NCBI RefSeq assembly: GCF_028548455.1
Contig: NZ_JAQQLF010000010.1
Coordinates: 62,001-126,000 of the forward strand
DNA: 64,000 nucleotides
Origin: Vogesella aquatica
Lineage (GTDB): Bacteria; Pseudomonadota; Gammaproteobacteria; Burkholderiales; Chromobacteriaceae
Direction: 5' to 3'
Shown here: positions 41,674 to 50,480 of the stretch, in pieces
Position numbering within the stretch: position 1 is the stretch's first letter
Layout of the letters: every line of letters begins with the position of its first letter
The notes under the pieces: model-generated
Database searches by the model: none
Seen by the model: the letters and a program-made list of their open reading frames with translations, nothing else
What the model was told of the DNA's origin: nothing
Translations under genes and position numbers: made by a program

Positions 41674-43049
41674 GCTACCGTCTCCATCAGGCCCAAGAGC
41701 GGCGGCTGCTGGCCGTGCGCCTGCAGGCGGCCACCGCGGGTAATGGCCATGGTTTCCAGCCAGTCTTCGAATTCCGGCGCCCGTTTCAGCCCCAGCAGCT
41801 CGCGCAGGTACAGCGCGTCGTGGAAGGAGGTGCTCTGGTAGCCCAGCATGATGTCGTCGGCGCCGGGCACGCCGATGATGAAGTGGATGCCGGCGGTGCC
41901 CAGTAGTGTCAGCAGGGTGTCCATATCGTCCTGGTCGGCTTCGGCGTGGTTGGTGTAGCAGATGTCGCAGCCCATCGGCAGCCCCAGCAGCTTGCCGCAG
42001 AAGTGGTCTTCCAGCCCGGCGCGGATGATCTGCTTGCCGTCGTACAGGTACTCCGGCCCGATAAAGCCCACCACGGTGTTGACCAGCAGCGGGCTGAAGT
42101 GGCGTGCCACCGCGTAGGCGCGGGCCTCGCAGGTTTGCTGGTCTGCGCCCCAGTGCGCGCCGGCCGACAGCGCGCTGCCCTGGCCGGTTTCGAAGTACAT
42201 CACGTTATCGCCCACTGTACCGCGCTGCAGGCTGCGCGCGGCGTCGTGCGCTTCTTGCAGCACGGCCAGGTTGATGCCGAAGCCGCTGTTGGCGCGTTCG
42301 GTGCCGGCTACCGACTGGAATACCAGGTCCACCGGCGCGCCACGGCCTATCAGTTCCAGTGTGGTGGTGACGTGGGTCAGCACGCAGCTTTGCGTGGGGA
42401 TGGCGTAACGCAGGCGCACCTCGTCCATCATCGCCAGCATGGTGTGGATGGTCTCAGGGCTGTCGGTGGCCGGGTTGATGCCGATCACCGCGTCGCCGGC
42501 GCCGTACAGCAGGCCATCCAGCATGGCGGCGGCAATGCCGCGCGCGTCGTCGGTGGGGTGGTTGGGCTGCAGCCGCACGCCCATGTGGCCGGGCAGGCCC
42601 TGGGTATTGCGGAAGGCGGTGACCACGCGGCACTTGCGCGCCACCAGGATCAGGTCCTGGTTGCGCATCAGCTTGCTGACGGCGGCCACCATTTCCGGGG
42701 TGAGCCCGGGCGCCAGTGCGGCCAAGGTGGCAGGGTTGGCCGCATCCGACAGCAGCCAGTCGCGAAAGCCGCCCACGGTGAGGTGGCTTACCGTGGCAAA
42801 GGCGGCGGCGTGGTGGCTGTCGATGATCAGCCGCGTGACCTCGTCTTCTTCATACGGCACGATGGCGTGCTGCAGAAAGTCGCGCAGCGGTACATCGGCC
42901 AGGCAGTAGCGCGCCGCTACGCGCTCTTCGGCGCTGGCGGCGGCCACGCCGGCCAGCAGGTCGCCGGAGCGCAGTGGCGAGGCGCGCGCCAGCAGGGTTT
43001 TGAGGTCGGCAAAGTGGTAACGGCGCGGGCCGATGGTGATCTGGTACAT
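41670..43049 (-). CDS. eutB: Ethanolamine ammonia-lyase large subunit
   Basis: 459 residues, the expected length. TIM-barrel subunit carrying the ethanolamine and cobalamin site; segments such as GDAVIGINPATDS, TQSCVLTHVTT and NTVVGFIGPEYL match the family. No microcompartment genes are nearby, so the reaction probably occurs free in the cytoplasm. B12 must be made or imported. Confidence 0.95.
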   Translation of the reverse strand: MYQITIGPRRYHFADLKTLLARASPLRSGDLLAGVAAASAEERVAARYCLADVPLRDFLQHAIVPYEEDEVTRLIIDSHHAAAFATVSHLTVGGFRDWLLSDAANPATLAALAPGLTPEMVAAVSKLMRNQDLILVARKCRVVTAFRNTQGLPGHMGVRLQPNHPTDDARGIAAAMLDGLLYGAGDAVIGINPATDSPETIHTMLAMMDEVRLRYAIPTQSCVLTHVTTTLELIGRGAPVDLVFQSVAGTERANSGFGINLAVLQEAHDAARSLQRGTVGDNVMYFETGQGSALSAGAHWGADQQTCEARAYAVARHFSPLLVNTVVGFIGPEYLYDGKQIIRAGLEDHFCGKLLGLPMGCDICYTNHAEADQDDMDTLLTLLGTAGIHFIIGVPGADDIMLGYQSTSFHDALYLRELLGLKRAPEFEDWLETMAITRGGRLQAHGQQPPLLGLMETVA

Positions 43050-43092
43050 GCTGCTTCAGGGCCGGCGGCGCCGGCCCTGCCTCCACGGGGTA

Positions 43093-44514
43093 TCAGGGTG
43101 TGTCGGTGGCCAGTACCGGTTTTACGTCCGGCGCGCTGGCCTCGCCGTGCAGCAGTACGTCGTGCGCGGCGGCGGCGCGCTGGCTATGCGTGGCCAGGTA
43201 GTAGGCAAAGCCGGTAGCCAGAATGGCCAGGAACAGGCCGGTGAGCAGGGTGTTGTAGTACACCAGTGCCGCCAGGCAGATCAGCGCGCAGCCCAGTGCC
43301 AGTGCCGGCAGCAGCGGGAACAGTGGCGCGGCGTAGGGGCGGGCGAGGCCCGGTTCGCTGCGGCGCAGCTTGAACAGCGACAGCATGGACACGATGTACA
43401 TTACGATGGCGCCGAACACCGACAGCGTGACGATGTTGGCCGTGAGCGGCAGGCCGCCGATCTGGATGAAGCTATCGCTGAAGATGGCCGCGATACCGAT
43501 CACGCCGCCGGCCAGGATGGCGCGGTGCGGGGTCTTGAAGCGCGGATGGATCACCGCCAGCGCCGGTGGCAGGTAGCCGGCACGCGCCAGCGCAAAGATC
43601 TGGCGCGAGTAGCCCATGATGATGCCGTGGAAGCTGGCGATCAGACCAAACAGCCCCAGCCACACCAGCATGTGCAGCCAGCCGCTGTCACCGCCCACGA
43701 TTACCTTCATTGCCTGCGGCAGCGGGTCGTTGATATTGGACAGCGTGCGCCAGTCGCCCACGCCACCGGCCATGATCATCACGCCCAGCGCCAGCGCTAC
43801 CAGCGTCAGGATGCCGGCAATGTAGGCACGCGGGATGGTGCGTACCGGGTCGCGCGCTTCTTCGGCAGCCATGGCCGCGCCTTCGATGGCCAGGAAGAAC
43901 CAGATGGCAAACGGGATGGCGGCAAAGATGCCGCCGATGGCGGTGGCGCTGAACACGTCGCTGCCGGCCCAGCCGTGGGCGGTGAAGTTGGCCCAGTCAA
44001 AGCCCGGCGCCACCACGCCCATGAATACCAGCAGCTCGAAGATGGCCAGCAAGGTCACGCATAGCTCGAAGGTGGCGGCAATGCTCACCCCCACGATGTT
44101 CAGCGTCATGAACACCAGGTAGGCGCCACAGGCGATCCACTTGGCGTCCAGCGCCGGGAACTGCACGTTCAGGTACGCCCCGATCGCCAGCGCGATGGCC
44201 GGCGGCGCAAACACGAACTCGCACAGCGTGGCAAAACCGGCCACAAAGCCACCCACCGGGCCAAAGGCACGCCGGGCGTAGGCAAACGGGCCGCCGGCGT
44301 GCGGGATGGCGGTGGTCAGCTCGGTAAAGCTGAAAATAAACGCGGTATACATCAGCGCCACGAATAGCGTGGTCGCCAGAAAGCCCAGCGTGCCCGCCTG
44401 CGCCCAGCCGTAACTCCAGCCAAAGTATTCGCCCGAGATCACCAGCCCGACGGCGATGCCCCAGAGCTGCCAGCCGCCCAGCTTGCGTGCCAGGCCATGG
44501 TTGCTTGTACTCAT
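43093..44514 (-). CDS. Ethanolamine permease (APC superfamily)
   Basis: 473 residues from ATG 44514 (MSTSNHGLARKLGGWQLWGIA). About 12 membrane segments; GLVISGEYFGWSYGW is typical of ethanolamine/Eat-type permeases, and GEYFGW differs from amino acid permeases in the same superfamily. It lies 43 bases upstream of eutB on the same strand, supplying its substrate. A candidate sigma-54 promoter is at 44667-44683. Confidence 0.92.
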   Translation of the reverse strand: MSTSNHGLARKLGGWQLWGIAVGLVISGEYFGWSYGWAQAGTLGFLATTLFVALMYTAFIFSFTELTTAIPHAGGPFAYARRAFGPVGGFVAGFATLCEFVFAPPAIALAIGAYLNVQFPALDAKWIACGAYLVFMTLNIVGVSIAATFELCVTLLAIFELLVFMGVVAPGFDWANFTAHGWAGSDVFSATAIGGIFAAIPFAIWFFLAIEGAAMAAEEARDPVRTIPRAYIAGILTLVALALGVMIMAGGVGDWRTLSNINDPLPQAMKVIVGGDSGWLHMLVWLGLFGLIASFHGIIMGYSRQIFALARAGYLPPALAVIHPRFKTPHRAILAGGVIGIAAIFSDSFIQIGGLPLTANIVTLSVFGAIVMYIVSMLSLFKLRRSEPGLARPYAAPLFPLLPALALGCALICLAALVYYNTLLTGLFLAILATGFAYYLATHSQRAAAAHDVLLHGEASAPDVKPVLATDTP

Positions 44515-44666
44515 TGTGATGGCTCCATGCTTGTTTGCTCCCTGCCTGCAGCACCCGCTGTCAGGCCCTCTACGCCATGGTAGAAAGCGGCTGCCCGCGG
44601 CCGGTATCGCAAAACGGAAATAGCGTCTGGTGTGTGGCAGCGGGATGAATGACTTTGCCGCAGTGC

Positions 44667-44683
44667 AGCAAAAGCTGTGCCGG
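44667..44683 (-). promoter_or_regulatory. Candidate sigma-54 (-24/-12) promoter of the ethanolamine operon
   Basis: On the minus strand CCGGCACAGCTTTTGCT fits YTGGCACGRNNNTTGCW with the exact GG-to-GC spacing and two changes outside GG and GC. It points toward the permease-eutB-eutC genes, about 140 bases before the permease ATG. rpoN is present in this window. Confidence 0.5.
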
Positions 44684-44869
44684 TGGTTTGCCCTGCCACA
44701 GTGCACATGCCGGCCGCTGCGTGCCCGCGCTGCACCTGGCTGGCGCACGCTGGCCGCCAGGTGTGCACAAAGCTGGCGAATTTGCCGGTTTTGGATAGCC
44801 AATGTCATGCCGGTGCGCTGGTGTGGATATTGCTGGTACCGCTGTGGTTTTTGATCAACGGAGGATGCC
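44684..44869. other. Upstream region shared by the ethanolamine operon and its regulator
   Basis: No gene. Should bind the AraC-type regulator and, if the sigma-54 promoter is real, an enhancer-binding protein; no clear repeat pair was found. GGAGG precedes the regulator ATG. Confidence 0.4.
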
Positions 44870-45847
44870 ATGCAAACGCTTACCGGCATGGCCAGCATGC
44901 AGCTGACTACCCGCATGGCCGAAGACGCGGCCGATCACGCGGCTTTTATTACCGGTTGGCAGCAGGACTACGCCCAGCTGTCCTGCGGCCGCTACCAGGG
45001 GCGGCTGGACGAACTGTGCCTGCCGCGACTACAGCTGTTTCGCGAGTTTTCATCCTGCGAAACCTGGCAGCACTGCCAGGCCTGGCCCGGCGCTGTGTGG
45101 TTCGGCATTGCGCGCCCGGGCAGCGGCGGCCAACTGCGCTACTGTGGTCGCAGCGTGCCCGAGTACACCGTGTTGCTGTCACCTGGTGGCAGCGACTTCA
45201 CGTTGCGTACCCCGCCTGCTTTCCTGATCTACGGCATTGTGCTGCCGCTGGCCTTGCTGGAGCTGCACGCCCAGCTGCTGACTGGCCACGATGTGCCGGC
45301 CAGCTGGCACCAGCGCGGCATGCTGACCCTGCCGGCTGCTGCGTATACCCAGCTGTGCCATACGCTCGATAGCATGCTTGATACCCCGGCTGACAGTGTC
45401 GCGCCGTCACGGCTGGCGCAGGCCAGCATCACGGCGCTGGTGCAGGCGCTGTTGCAGGGGCAGGGTGGGGGCCATGTTGGCCGCAGTACCATCCAGCAGC
45501 GCCACCTGGACTGGGTGAGTGCCGCCAGTGCGCTGGCAGCCAGTCCTGCCGACGCGCTGCCAACGGTGGACGAGCTGTGCGCCCGGCTGCATGTTACCCG
45601 ACGCACCTTGCAAAACGGCTTTCAGGAGGTGGTGGCCACCAGCCCTTTGCAATGGCTGCGTGCGCTACGCCTGCACCATGTCCGTCAGGCGCTGCGTAGC
45701 GCGCCGGACGACAATACCCCCATCAATGACCTGGCAGCCGCCTGGGGCTTTGCCAGCCCCAGCCATTTCAGCTACGACTACCGCCGCCAGTTTGCTGAAA
45801 CGCCCAGCCAGACGCGACTGCTGGCGTGGCAGGGCCGTGGCAGTTAA
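44870..45847 (+). CDS. eutR: EutR-like AraC-family regulator of ethanolamine use
   Basis: 325 residues. N-terminal sensor domain (QLSCGRYQGRLDELCLPRLQLFRE region) and C-terminal AraC helix-turn-helix with LCARLHVTRRTLQNGFQEVV and INDLAAAWGFASPSHFSYDY. EutR senses ethanolamine with B12 in enterobacteria; adjacency to eutBC and length support the same role. It is transcribed away from the permease operon. Confidence 0.85.
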   Translation: MQTLTGMASMQLTTRMAEDAADHAAFITGWQQDYAQLSCGRYQGRLDELCLPRLQLFREFSSCETWQHCQAWPGAVWFGIARPGSGGQLRYCGRSVPEYTVLLSPGGSDFTLRTPPAFLIYGIVLPLALLELHAQLLTGHDVPASWHQRGMLTLPAAAYTQLCHTLDSMLDTPADSVAPSRLAQASITALVQALLQGQGGGHVGRSTIQQRHLDWVSAASALAASPADALPTVDELCARLHVTRRTLQNGFQEVVATSPLQWLRALRLHHVRQALRSAPDDNTPINDLAAAWGFASPSHFSYDYRRQFAETPSQTRLLAWQGRGS

Positions 45848-46035
45848 TACGGCCTTTTGCCAAAGGGCAGGCCTTGGCTGTGATCTGGTGCCAGCTTTAG
45901 CCAGCGGCGCAGTGCCGTGGATGGATGGCACGATCGTGTAGCGAGCCTGTATCCGGTGTACTTGGCTGGGCGATAGCTGCTGCGGGTGTATTGCCGGCAA
46001 GAGGCTTGGTTGCAAGGGGCTGCCGGGGCATAGCC

Positions 46036-46059
46036 AAAAAAGGCCAGCAACAGCTGGCC
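46036..46059 (-). terminator. Terminator after the oxidoreductase gene
   Basis: GGCCAGC-AACA-GCTGGCC (46042-46059) with six T on the minus strand. It closes the unit of the hydrolase and oxidoreductase genes. Confidence 0.8.
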
Positions 46060-46110
46060 AAATCCATGCATCCATGACAATGCACAGAGGGAAGCTAAAG
46101 GAGAGCTAGG

Positions 46111-47127
46111 TCACGGCCACCGGTCTGGTGACATCTGGACCACGACCTTGCCTTTGGCGCGCCCTTGGGCAAGGTAGGCAAGGGCTTCTTTGGCTTGGTC
46201 GAACGGGAAGACTTTATCGATGACGGGCAGGATCCGCTCATCGGCAAGCAGTTGGCCGATCTGGCCCAGCTGGCTACCATCCGGGCGGACGAACATAAAC
46301 GCGTAGCTGACACCCTGCTTGCCGGCAAGGCGCATGATCTTGCGGCTCATCAGCCCAAAGACAAAGGTCAGCAAGACATTCAGCTGTTTTTTGCGCGCGA
46401 AGGCGGCATCCAGAGGGCCGACCAGAGAGACGATGCGGCCACCGGGCTTGAGGATGGCCAGCGATTTTTCGATGGTGTCACCCTTGACCGTGCCGAGTAC
46501 GGCATCGTAGCCGTGCAGCACATGCTCGAAATCCTGCTTCTTGTAATCGACGACCTCATCGGCCCCCAGGCGCCGTACCAGTTCGACGTTGCCCGTACTG
46601 GTCGTGGTGGCCACGGTAGCACCAAGCTGCTTGGCCAGCTGGATGGCAAATGTGCCGATACCGCCCGACCCGGCAGGGATGAATACTTTCTGGCCGGCTT
46701 GCAGGTTGGCGCGCTCTTTCAGGGCTTGCCACGAGGTAAGCGCTACCATGGGGATTGATGCGGCTTGTACAAAATCCAGATTGGCGGGTTTGAGCGCTGC
46801 CGCATGCTCCGGCACCACGGCAAACTCGGCGATCGCACCGGTACCCAAGTCAAAAATACTGGCAAAAATAGCGTCGCCCGGCTTGAAGCGGGTGACCTTG
46901 CGGCCAACCTCTATCACAACGCCCGCCAGGTCGCTTCCCATGATGGCGGGCAGCTGAAAGCGCAGCACCGGCTTGAACATACCGCTTGGAATCATGTTGT
47001 CGATCGGGTTTATGCTGGCAGCGTGTACCTGTACCAGTAGTTCGTCGTCTTTGGTGGCGGGGCGGGCGACATCGCGCAGCGCGATACCGGGGGATTTGCC
47101 GTAGCGCTGGAATGTGAGTGCTTTCAT
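46111..47127 (-). CDS. NADP-dependent zinc-free MDR oxidoreductase (quinone oxidoreductase-like)
   Basis: 338 residues of the medium-chain dehydrogenase superfamily. GroES-like domain with SINPIDNMIPSG, then Rossmann motif GSGGIGTFAIQLAKQLGATV. The Cys ligands for structural zinc are missing, fitting the quinone oxidoreductase branch. Forms a same-strand pair with the hydrolase upstream, both opposite the HxlR regulator. Confidence 0.88.
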   Translation of the reverse strand: MKALTFQRYGKSPGIALRDVARPATKDDELLVQVHAASINPIDNMIPSGMFKPVLRFQLPAIMGSDLAGVVIEVGRKVTRFKPGDAIFASIFDLGTGAIAEFAVVPEHAAALKPANLDFVQAASIPMVALTSWQALKERANLQAGQKVFIPAGSGGIGTFAIQLAKQLGATVATTTSTGNVELVRRLGADEVVDYKKQDFEHVLHGYDAVLGTVKGDTIEKSLAILKPGGRIVSLVGPLDAAFARKKQLNVLLTFVFGLMSRKIMRLAGKQGVSYAFMFVRPDGSQLGQIGQLLADERILPVIDKVFPFDQAKEALAYLAQGRAKGKVVVQMSPDRWP

Positions 47128-47172
47128 GGTGTGATGCTCCCTGTCTATTCTGTGGGTGTTTGCCTGAGCGGA

Positions 47173-48090
47173 TTAGTCCGCAAGGAAGGCCAGCACGGCG
47201 GGTACAAAGACCCGGTGATACTGGAATACGCCGCCGTGCCCCGAGTCCGGGTAGAGCGTGAGCCTGGCATCGGGTAGACGATGGGCCATGTCTGCCGAGT
47301 GCTGGCTGGCCACCATGAGATCGTTATCGCCATTGGCGATGAAAACGGGGTGCGTGATGCGCGACAGGTCATCCGGCGCCCCCAGCCCGGCGGCTTTGAT
47401 AGCCTTCAACTGTGCAAGCCTGGCTTGCAAAGAGATGGGTTTGTCGCGGTCTTGGGTGCGTTCCGCCAGCGCGGCAAAGTAGTCTTTGGCTGCGCGTTTG
47501 CCTTCTGGCGTACGCGGAAAGAACAGAAAGTGTCTTGCGTCATGCCAGGTCAACGCCGCCTTGAGGTAGGCCACGGCGGCAACCTTGGTTACCGCCTCGA
47601 TGCCGCCACCACCTCGCGGCCCGGTGCCGGCAAGTACGATCCGCCTAACCAGCTCCGGGGCCTGCAAGGCCACCATTTGCGCCACGCCGCCGCCCAGCGA
47701 AAAACCCAGTAAATCGACCTGCTGCAGCCCCATTGCGCGGATGAACAAGATGGCATCGCGTGCCATTGCTTCTACGGTATCCGGTACCGCACCGCCCGAA
47801 GCGCCGACGCCGCGGTTATCGAAGGCAATGACCCGGCGCTGCGCGGCAATACCGTCGATAACACGGGGGTCCCAATCGTCAAGCACTGCCATCAGGTGGT
47901 GCAGGAAGATGAGCGGCACACCTGAGTCTGGGCCTAGCTCCCGATAGGCAAAGCCCACGCCGCCTGCGTCTATCGTGCGGGTAGGGGCATTTTTCCATAG
48001 CATACGGCCCGCCTGCCGACCTGCCGCCGTGGCAGCCACGCCTGTTGCGCCCCCTTGTACTGCCGCTATTGTGGTATTGCTGGTGCCCAT
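47173..48090 (-). CDS. Alpha/beta hydrolase
   Basis: 305 residues from ATG 48090, with GGAGA before it. Nucleophile Ser131 in GFSLGGG, His285 in PDSGHGG, and NGDNDLM as acid region; oxyanion loop FLHHLM. The first 30 residues are a low-complexity Ala/Gly/Thr extension. Resembles esterase, haloalkane or perhydrolase-like family members; substrate unknown. Likely controlled by the divergent HxlR gene. Confidence 0.87.
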   Translation of the reverse strand: MGTSNTTIAAVQGGATGVAATAAGRQAGRMLWKNAPTRTIDAGGVGFAYRELGPDSGVPLIFLHHLMAVLDDWDPRVIDGIAAQRRVIAFDNRGVGASGGAVPDTVEAMARDAILFIRAMGLQQVDLLGFSLGGGVAQMVALQAPELVRRIVLAGTGPRGGGGIEAVTKVAAVAYLKAALTWHDARHFLFFPRTPEGKRAAKDYFAALAERTQDRDKPISLQARLAQLKAIKAAGLGAPDDLSRITHPVFIANGDNDLMVASQHSADMAHRLPDARLTLYPDSGHGGVFQYHRVFVPAVLAFLAD

Positions 48091-48132
48091 CAATGAAATC
48101 TCCGTGTCGAGTGGATTGCGTGCCGCCGCAGT

Positions 48133-48155
48133 GTTAGTATCAAATCAGTACTAAC
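48133..48155. promoter_or_regulatory. Candidate HxlR operator
   Basis: GTTAGTA-N9-TACTAAC, perfect 7-base arms, centred between the divergent hydrolase and HxlR genes. Confidence 0.65.
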
Positions 48156-48180
48156 AATATCGCAAACTCACGGGAAAGTC

Positions 48181-48194
48181 ACTATCAAAATAGT
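48181..48194. promoter_or_regulatory. Second half-size palindrome abutting the HxlR start
   Basis: ACTAT-CAAA-ATAGT, 5-base arms ending directly at the HxlR ATG; shares the ACTA/TAGT core with the larger operator. Confidence 0.45.
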
Positions 48195-48635
48195 ATGGAC
48201 AATAACGATAACCATCATGAGCCTTGTCCCATTGCGCGTAGCCTGGCAGTTGCCGGTGATGCATGGAGCCTTTTGATCCTGCGTGATGCCCATGCTGGCC
48301 TCACGCGTTTTGACCAATTCAGAAAGAGCATGGGTATTGCGCCCACCATGCTGACTCGCAGGCTGGCGGCATTGACAGAGGAAGGCTTGCTGGAAAAGCG
48401 GCGCTACTCGGAACACCCGCCACGCGAGGAATACCTGCTGACCGCAGCGGGCCGTGATTTCCTGCCGGTTCTGTTCATGATTGGCGCATGGGGGCGCCAA
48501 CACCGTGGCGGCGGCAAACTGACGCAGTTCTTTGATGCCGAGACCGGCACCGAGATAAAAGCTATTGCGGTGGATGAAGTGACTGGGGCCAAGATCGGGA
48601 CGCGCCCTATGCGTGTGCTGGTGCCCGGCGAATGA
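48195..48635 (+). CDS. HxlR-family transcriptional regulator
   Basis: 146 residues. Winged helix of the HxlR type with CPIARSLAVAGDAWSLLILR, TRFDQFRKSMGIAPTMLTRR and the PPREEYLLTAAGRDF wing. These respond to reactive electrophiles or formaldehyde in several bacteria. Operator-like palindromes lie in its divergent upstream region. Confidence 0.9.
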   Translation: MDNNDNHHEPCPIARSLAVAGDAWSLLILRDAHAGLTRFDQFRKSMGIAPTMLTRRLAALTEEGLLEKRRYSEHPPREEYLLTAAGRDFLPVLFMIGAWGRQHRGGGKLTQFFDAETGTEIKAIAVDEVTGAKIGTRPMRVLVPGE

Positions 48636-48846
48636 GGCACAGGCTGTGCAGGTAGCGGATACTCAGGATCCATGGACACTGGCGCCGATGTGCGCTGCCG
48701 TGTTGTGTACACATGCGGCAGCGCATCGTGCAGGCCGGCCGCCAAGAGTATCCGCAGCGTTGGCCAGACAATGCGCCATGGTGGCTGGCAAGCTGCCCTA
48801 TACTGGCAATAAATCGTCCTCCATGTTTTTTTGATGCCGTACTGAC

Positions 48847-49635
48847 ATGCCCCTTATCCCTATCAATGCTGACAGCGAGCCTGCTGTGCCGCCCTGTGGT
48901 GATTGCCGCAACGGGGAAGCGCTGGATTTCACCTTCAGCTACGCGTTCCAGCCCATCATCGACCTGCGCGCAGGCAGCATTTTTGCGCACGAGGCGCTGG
49001 TGCGCGGCCCGGCGGGCGAGGGGGCGCTAAGCGTGCTGGCCCGGGTAAACGATGCAAACCGCTACCGTTTTGACCAGGCTTGCCGCGTGAAAGCCATCGA
49101 GGTGGCGGCGCGGCTGGGCATGCGCAGCAAGCTATCCATCAACTTTTTGCCCAATGCCATTTACCGCCCCGAAGTATGCATACGCACCACGCTGCAGGCG
49201 GCGCGCCAGTTTGGCTTTCCGGTAGAGCAGATCATTTTCGAGACGGTAGAGAGCGAACGTATCGACGACGGCAACTGGCTGGCCAAGGTGTTTAGCGCCT
49301 ACCAGCGTATCGGTTTCATGACGGCGATTGATGACTTTGGCGCCGGTTACGCCGGGCTGAACCTGCTGGCGGCGTTTCAGCCCGATATCGTCAAGCTGGA
49401 CATGGCGCTGGTGCGGGGCATCGAGCAGAAAAAGGCGGCCCGCGTGATAGTGGCCGGCGTGGCGCGCATGTGCGACCAGCTGGGGATCCGCGTGATTGCC
49501 GAGGGGGTGGAAACACGCGAAGAGCTGGCCTGCCTGCAAGACATTGGCGTGCACCTGGTGCAGGGCTATTTGTTTGGCAAGCCGCAGTTCGAGCAGTGCG
49601 TGGCGGATATTAGCCAAATCTGGCCGCAAGCCTAG
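48847..49635 (+). CDS. EAL-domain cyclic-di-GMP phosphodiesterase
   Basis: 262 residues, an EAL domain with little else. Catalytic motifs EAL (49-51), NFLPN, ETVESE, DDFGAGYAG, KLDMAL, EGVET and GYLFGKP are all intact, so activity is expected. The Cys-containing N-terminus (CGDCRNG) is short, like the EAL half of BLUF proteins without the light sensor. It ends just before a word copy and the ModE box. Confidence 0.9.
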   Translation: MPLIPINADSEPAVPPCGDCRNGEALDFTFSYAFQPIIDLRAGSIFAHEALVRGPAGEGALSVLARVNDANRYRFDQACRVKAIEVAARLGMRSKLSINFLPNAIYRPEVCIRTTLQAARQFGFPVEQIIFETVESERIDDGNWLAKVFSAYQRIGFMTAIDDFGAGYAGLNLLAAFQPDIVKLDMALVRGIEQKKAARVIVAGVARMCDQLGIRVIAEGVETREELACLQDIGVHLVQGYLFGKPQFEQCVADISQIWPQA

Positions 49636-49670
49636 TACTAGTTGGCCGCATTTTGGCGTATTGCGCCTAC

Positions 49671-49694
49671 CGCTATATACGTGCTTATATAACG
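49671..49694. promoter_or_regulatory. ModE binding box
   Basis: CGCTATATA-CGTGCT-TATATAACG, close match to the ModE consensus (CGNTATATA-N6-TATATANCG) in the 30 bases before modA. Expected to repress modABC when molybdate is plentiful. Confidence 0.88.
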
Positions 49695-49724
49695 CTTCGA
49701 TTTCCCTACGCGGAGCAAGGCAAG

Positions 49725-50477
49725 ATGACGCGCATTCACACCCTGGTGGCCAGCATGGGCCTGAGCCTGGCCTGCAGCATGGCGCTGGCCGGCGAGATAA
49801 CCGTATCGGCAGCCTCCAGCCTGAGCAATGCTTTCAAAGAAGTGGCGCAGGGCTTCGAGGCGCAGTACCCCGGCAGCAAGGTACTGCTGAATTTTGCCGC
49901 CTCGGGCGCGCTGCTGCAGCAGCTGGCCAAAGGGGCGCCGGTGGATGTGCTGGCCTCGGCCGACCAGGAAACCCTGGACCAGGCCGCCAAACAGGGGCTG
50001 ATCCAGCCAGCTAGCCGCCGCGATTTTGCGCGCAATACTCTGGTGCTGGTGGTACCGGCGGGCAGCAAGCTGGCCCCCAAAAGCCTGGCCGAGCTGGCCC
50101 AGCCGGCTTATGGCAAGGTGGCGATAGGCAACCCGGCCAGCGTGCCGGTAGGGCGCTATACCCAGGATGCGCTGGAGGCGGCCAGGCTGTGGCCGGTGGT
50201 GAGTGCCAAGGCGGTGAACACGCTGAACGTGCGCCAGTCGCTGGACTACGTGGCGCGTGGCGAGGTGGACGCCGGTTTTGTGTACGCCACCGATGCCCGG
50301 CAGATGGCGGACAAGGTCAAAGTGGCGTTTACCGTGCCGCTGGATAGCGCCATCCGCTACCCCATTGCGGCTACCTCCGCGGCGGCTAACCCGCGCGAAG
50401 CCAAGAGCTTTATCGATTATGTGCTGTCACCTGCCGGGCAGGCCATTCTGGCGCGCTACGGCTTTCAGAAGCCCTGA
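49725..50477 (+). CDS. modA: Molybdate ABC transporter substrate-binding protein
   Basis: 250 residues from ATG 49725 (GGAG upstream). Signal peptide 1-22 ending SMALA before GEITV. ASSLSNAFKEVA and NFAASGALLQQL place it in the ModA family that binds molybdate and tungstate in the periplasm. First gene of the modABC-modE run, under a ModE box. Confidence 0.95.
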   Translation: MTRIHTLVASMGLSLACSMALAGEITVSAASSLSNAFKEVAQGFEAQYPGSKVLLNFAASGALLQQLAKGAPVDVLASADQETLDQAAKQGLIQPASRRDFARNTLVLVVPAGSKLAPKSLAELAQPAYGKVAIGNPASVPVGRYTQDALEAARLWPVVSAKAVNTLNVRQSLDYVARGEVDAGFVYATDARQMADKVKVAFTVPLDSAIRYPIAATSAAANPREAKSFIDYVLSPAGQAILARYGFQKP

Positions 50478-50480
50478 GTA

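Noticed and set aside
41946-43217. 423-codon plus-strand frame opposite eutB
   Set aside because: Antisense shadow of eutB; no ribosome site or recognisable family.
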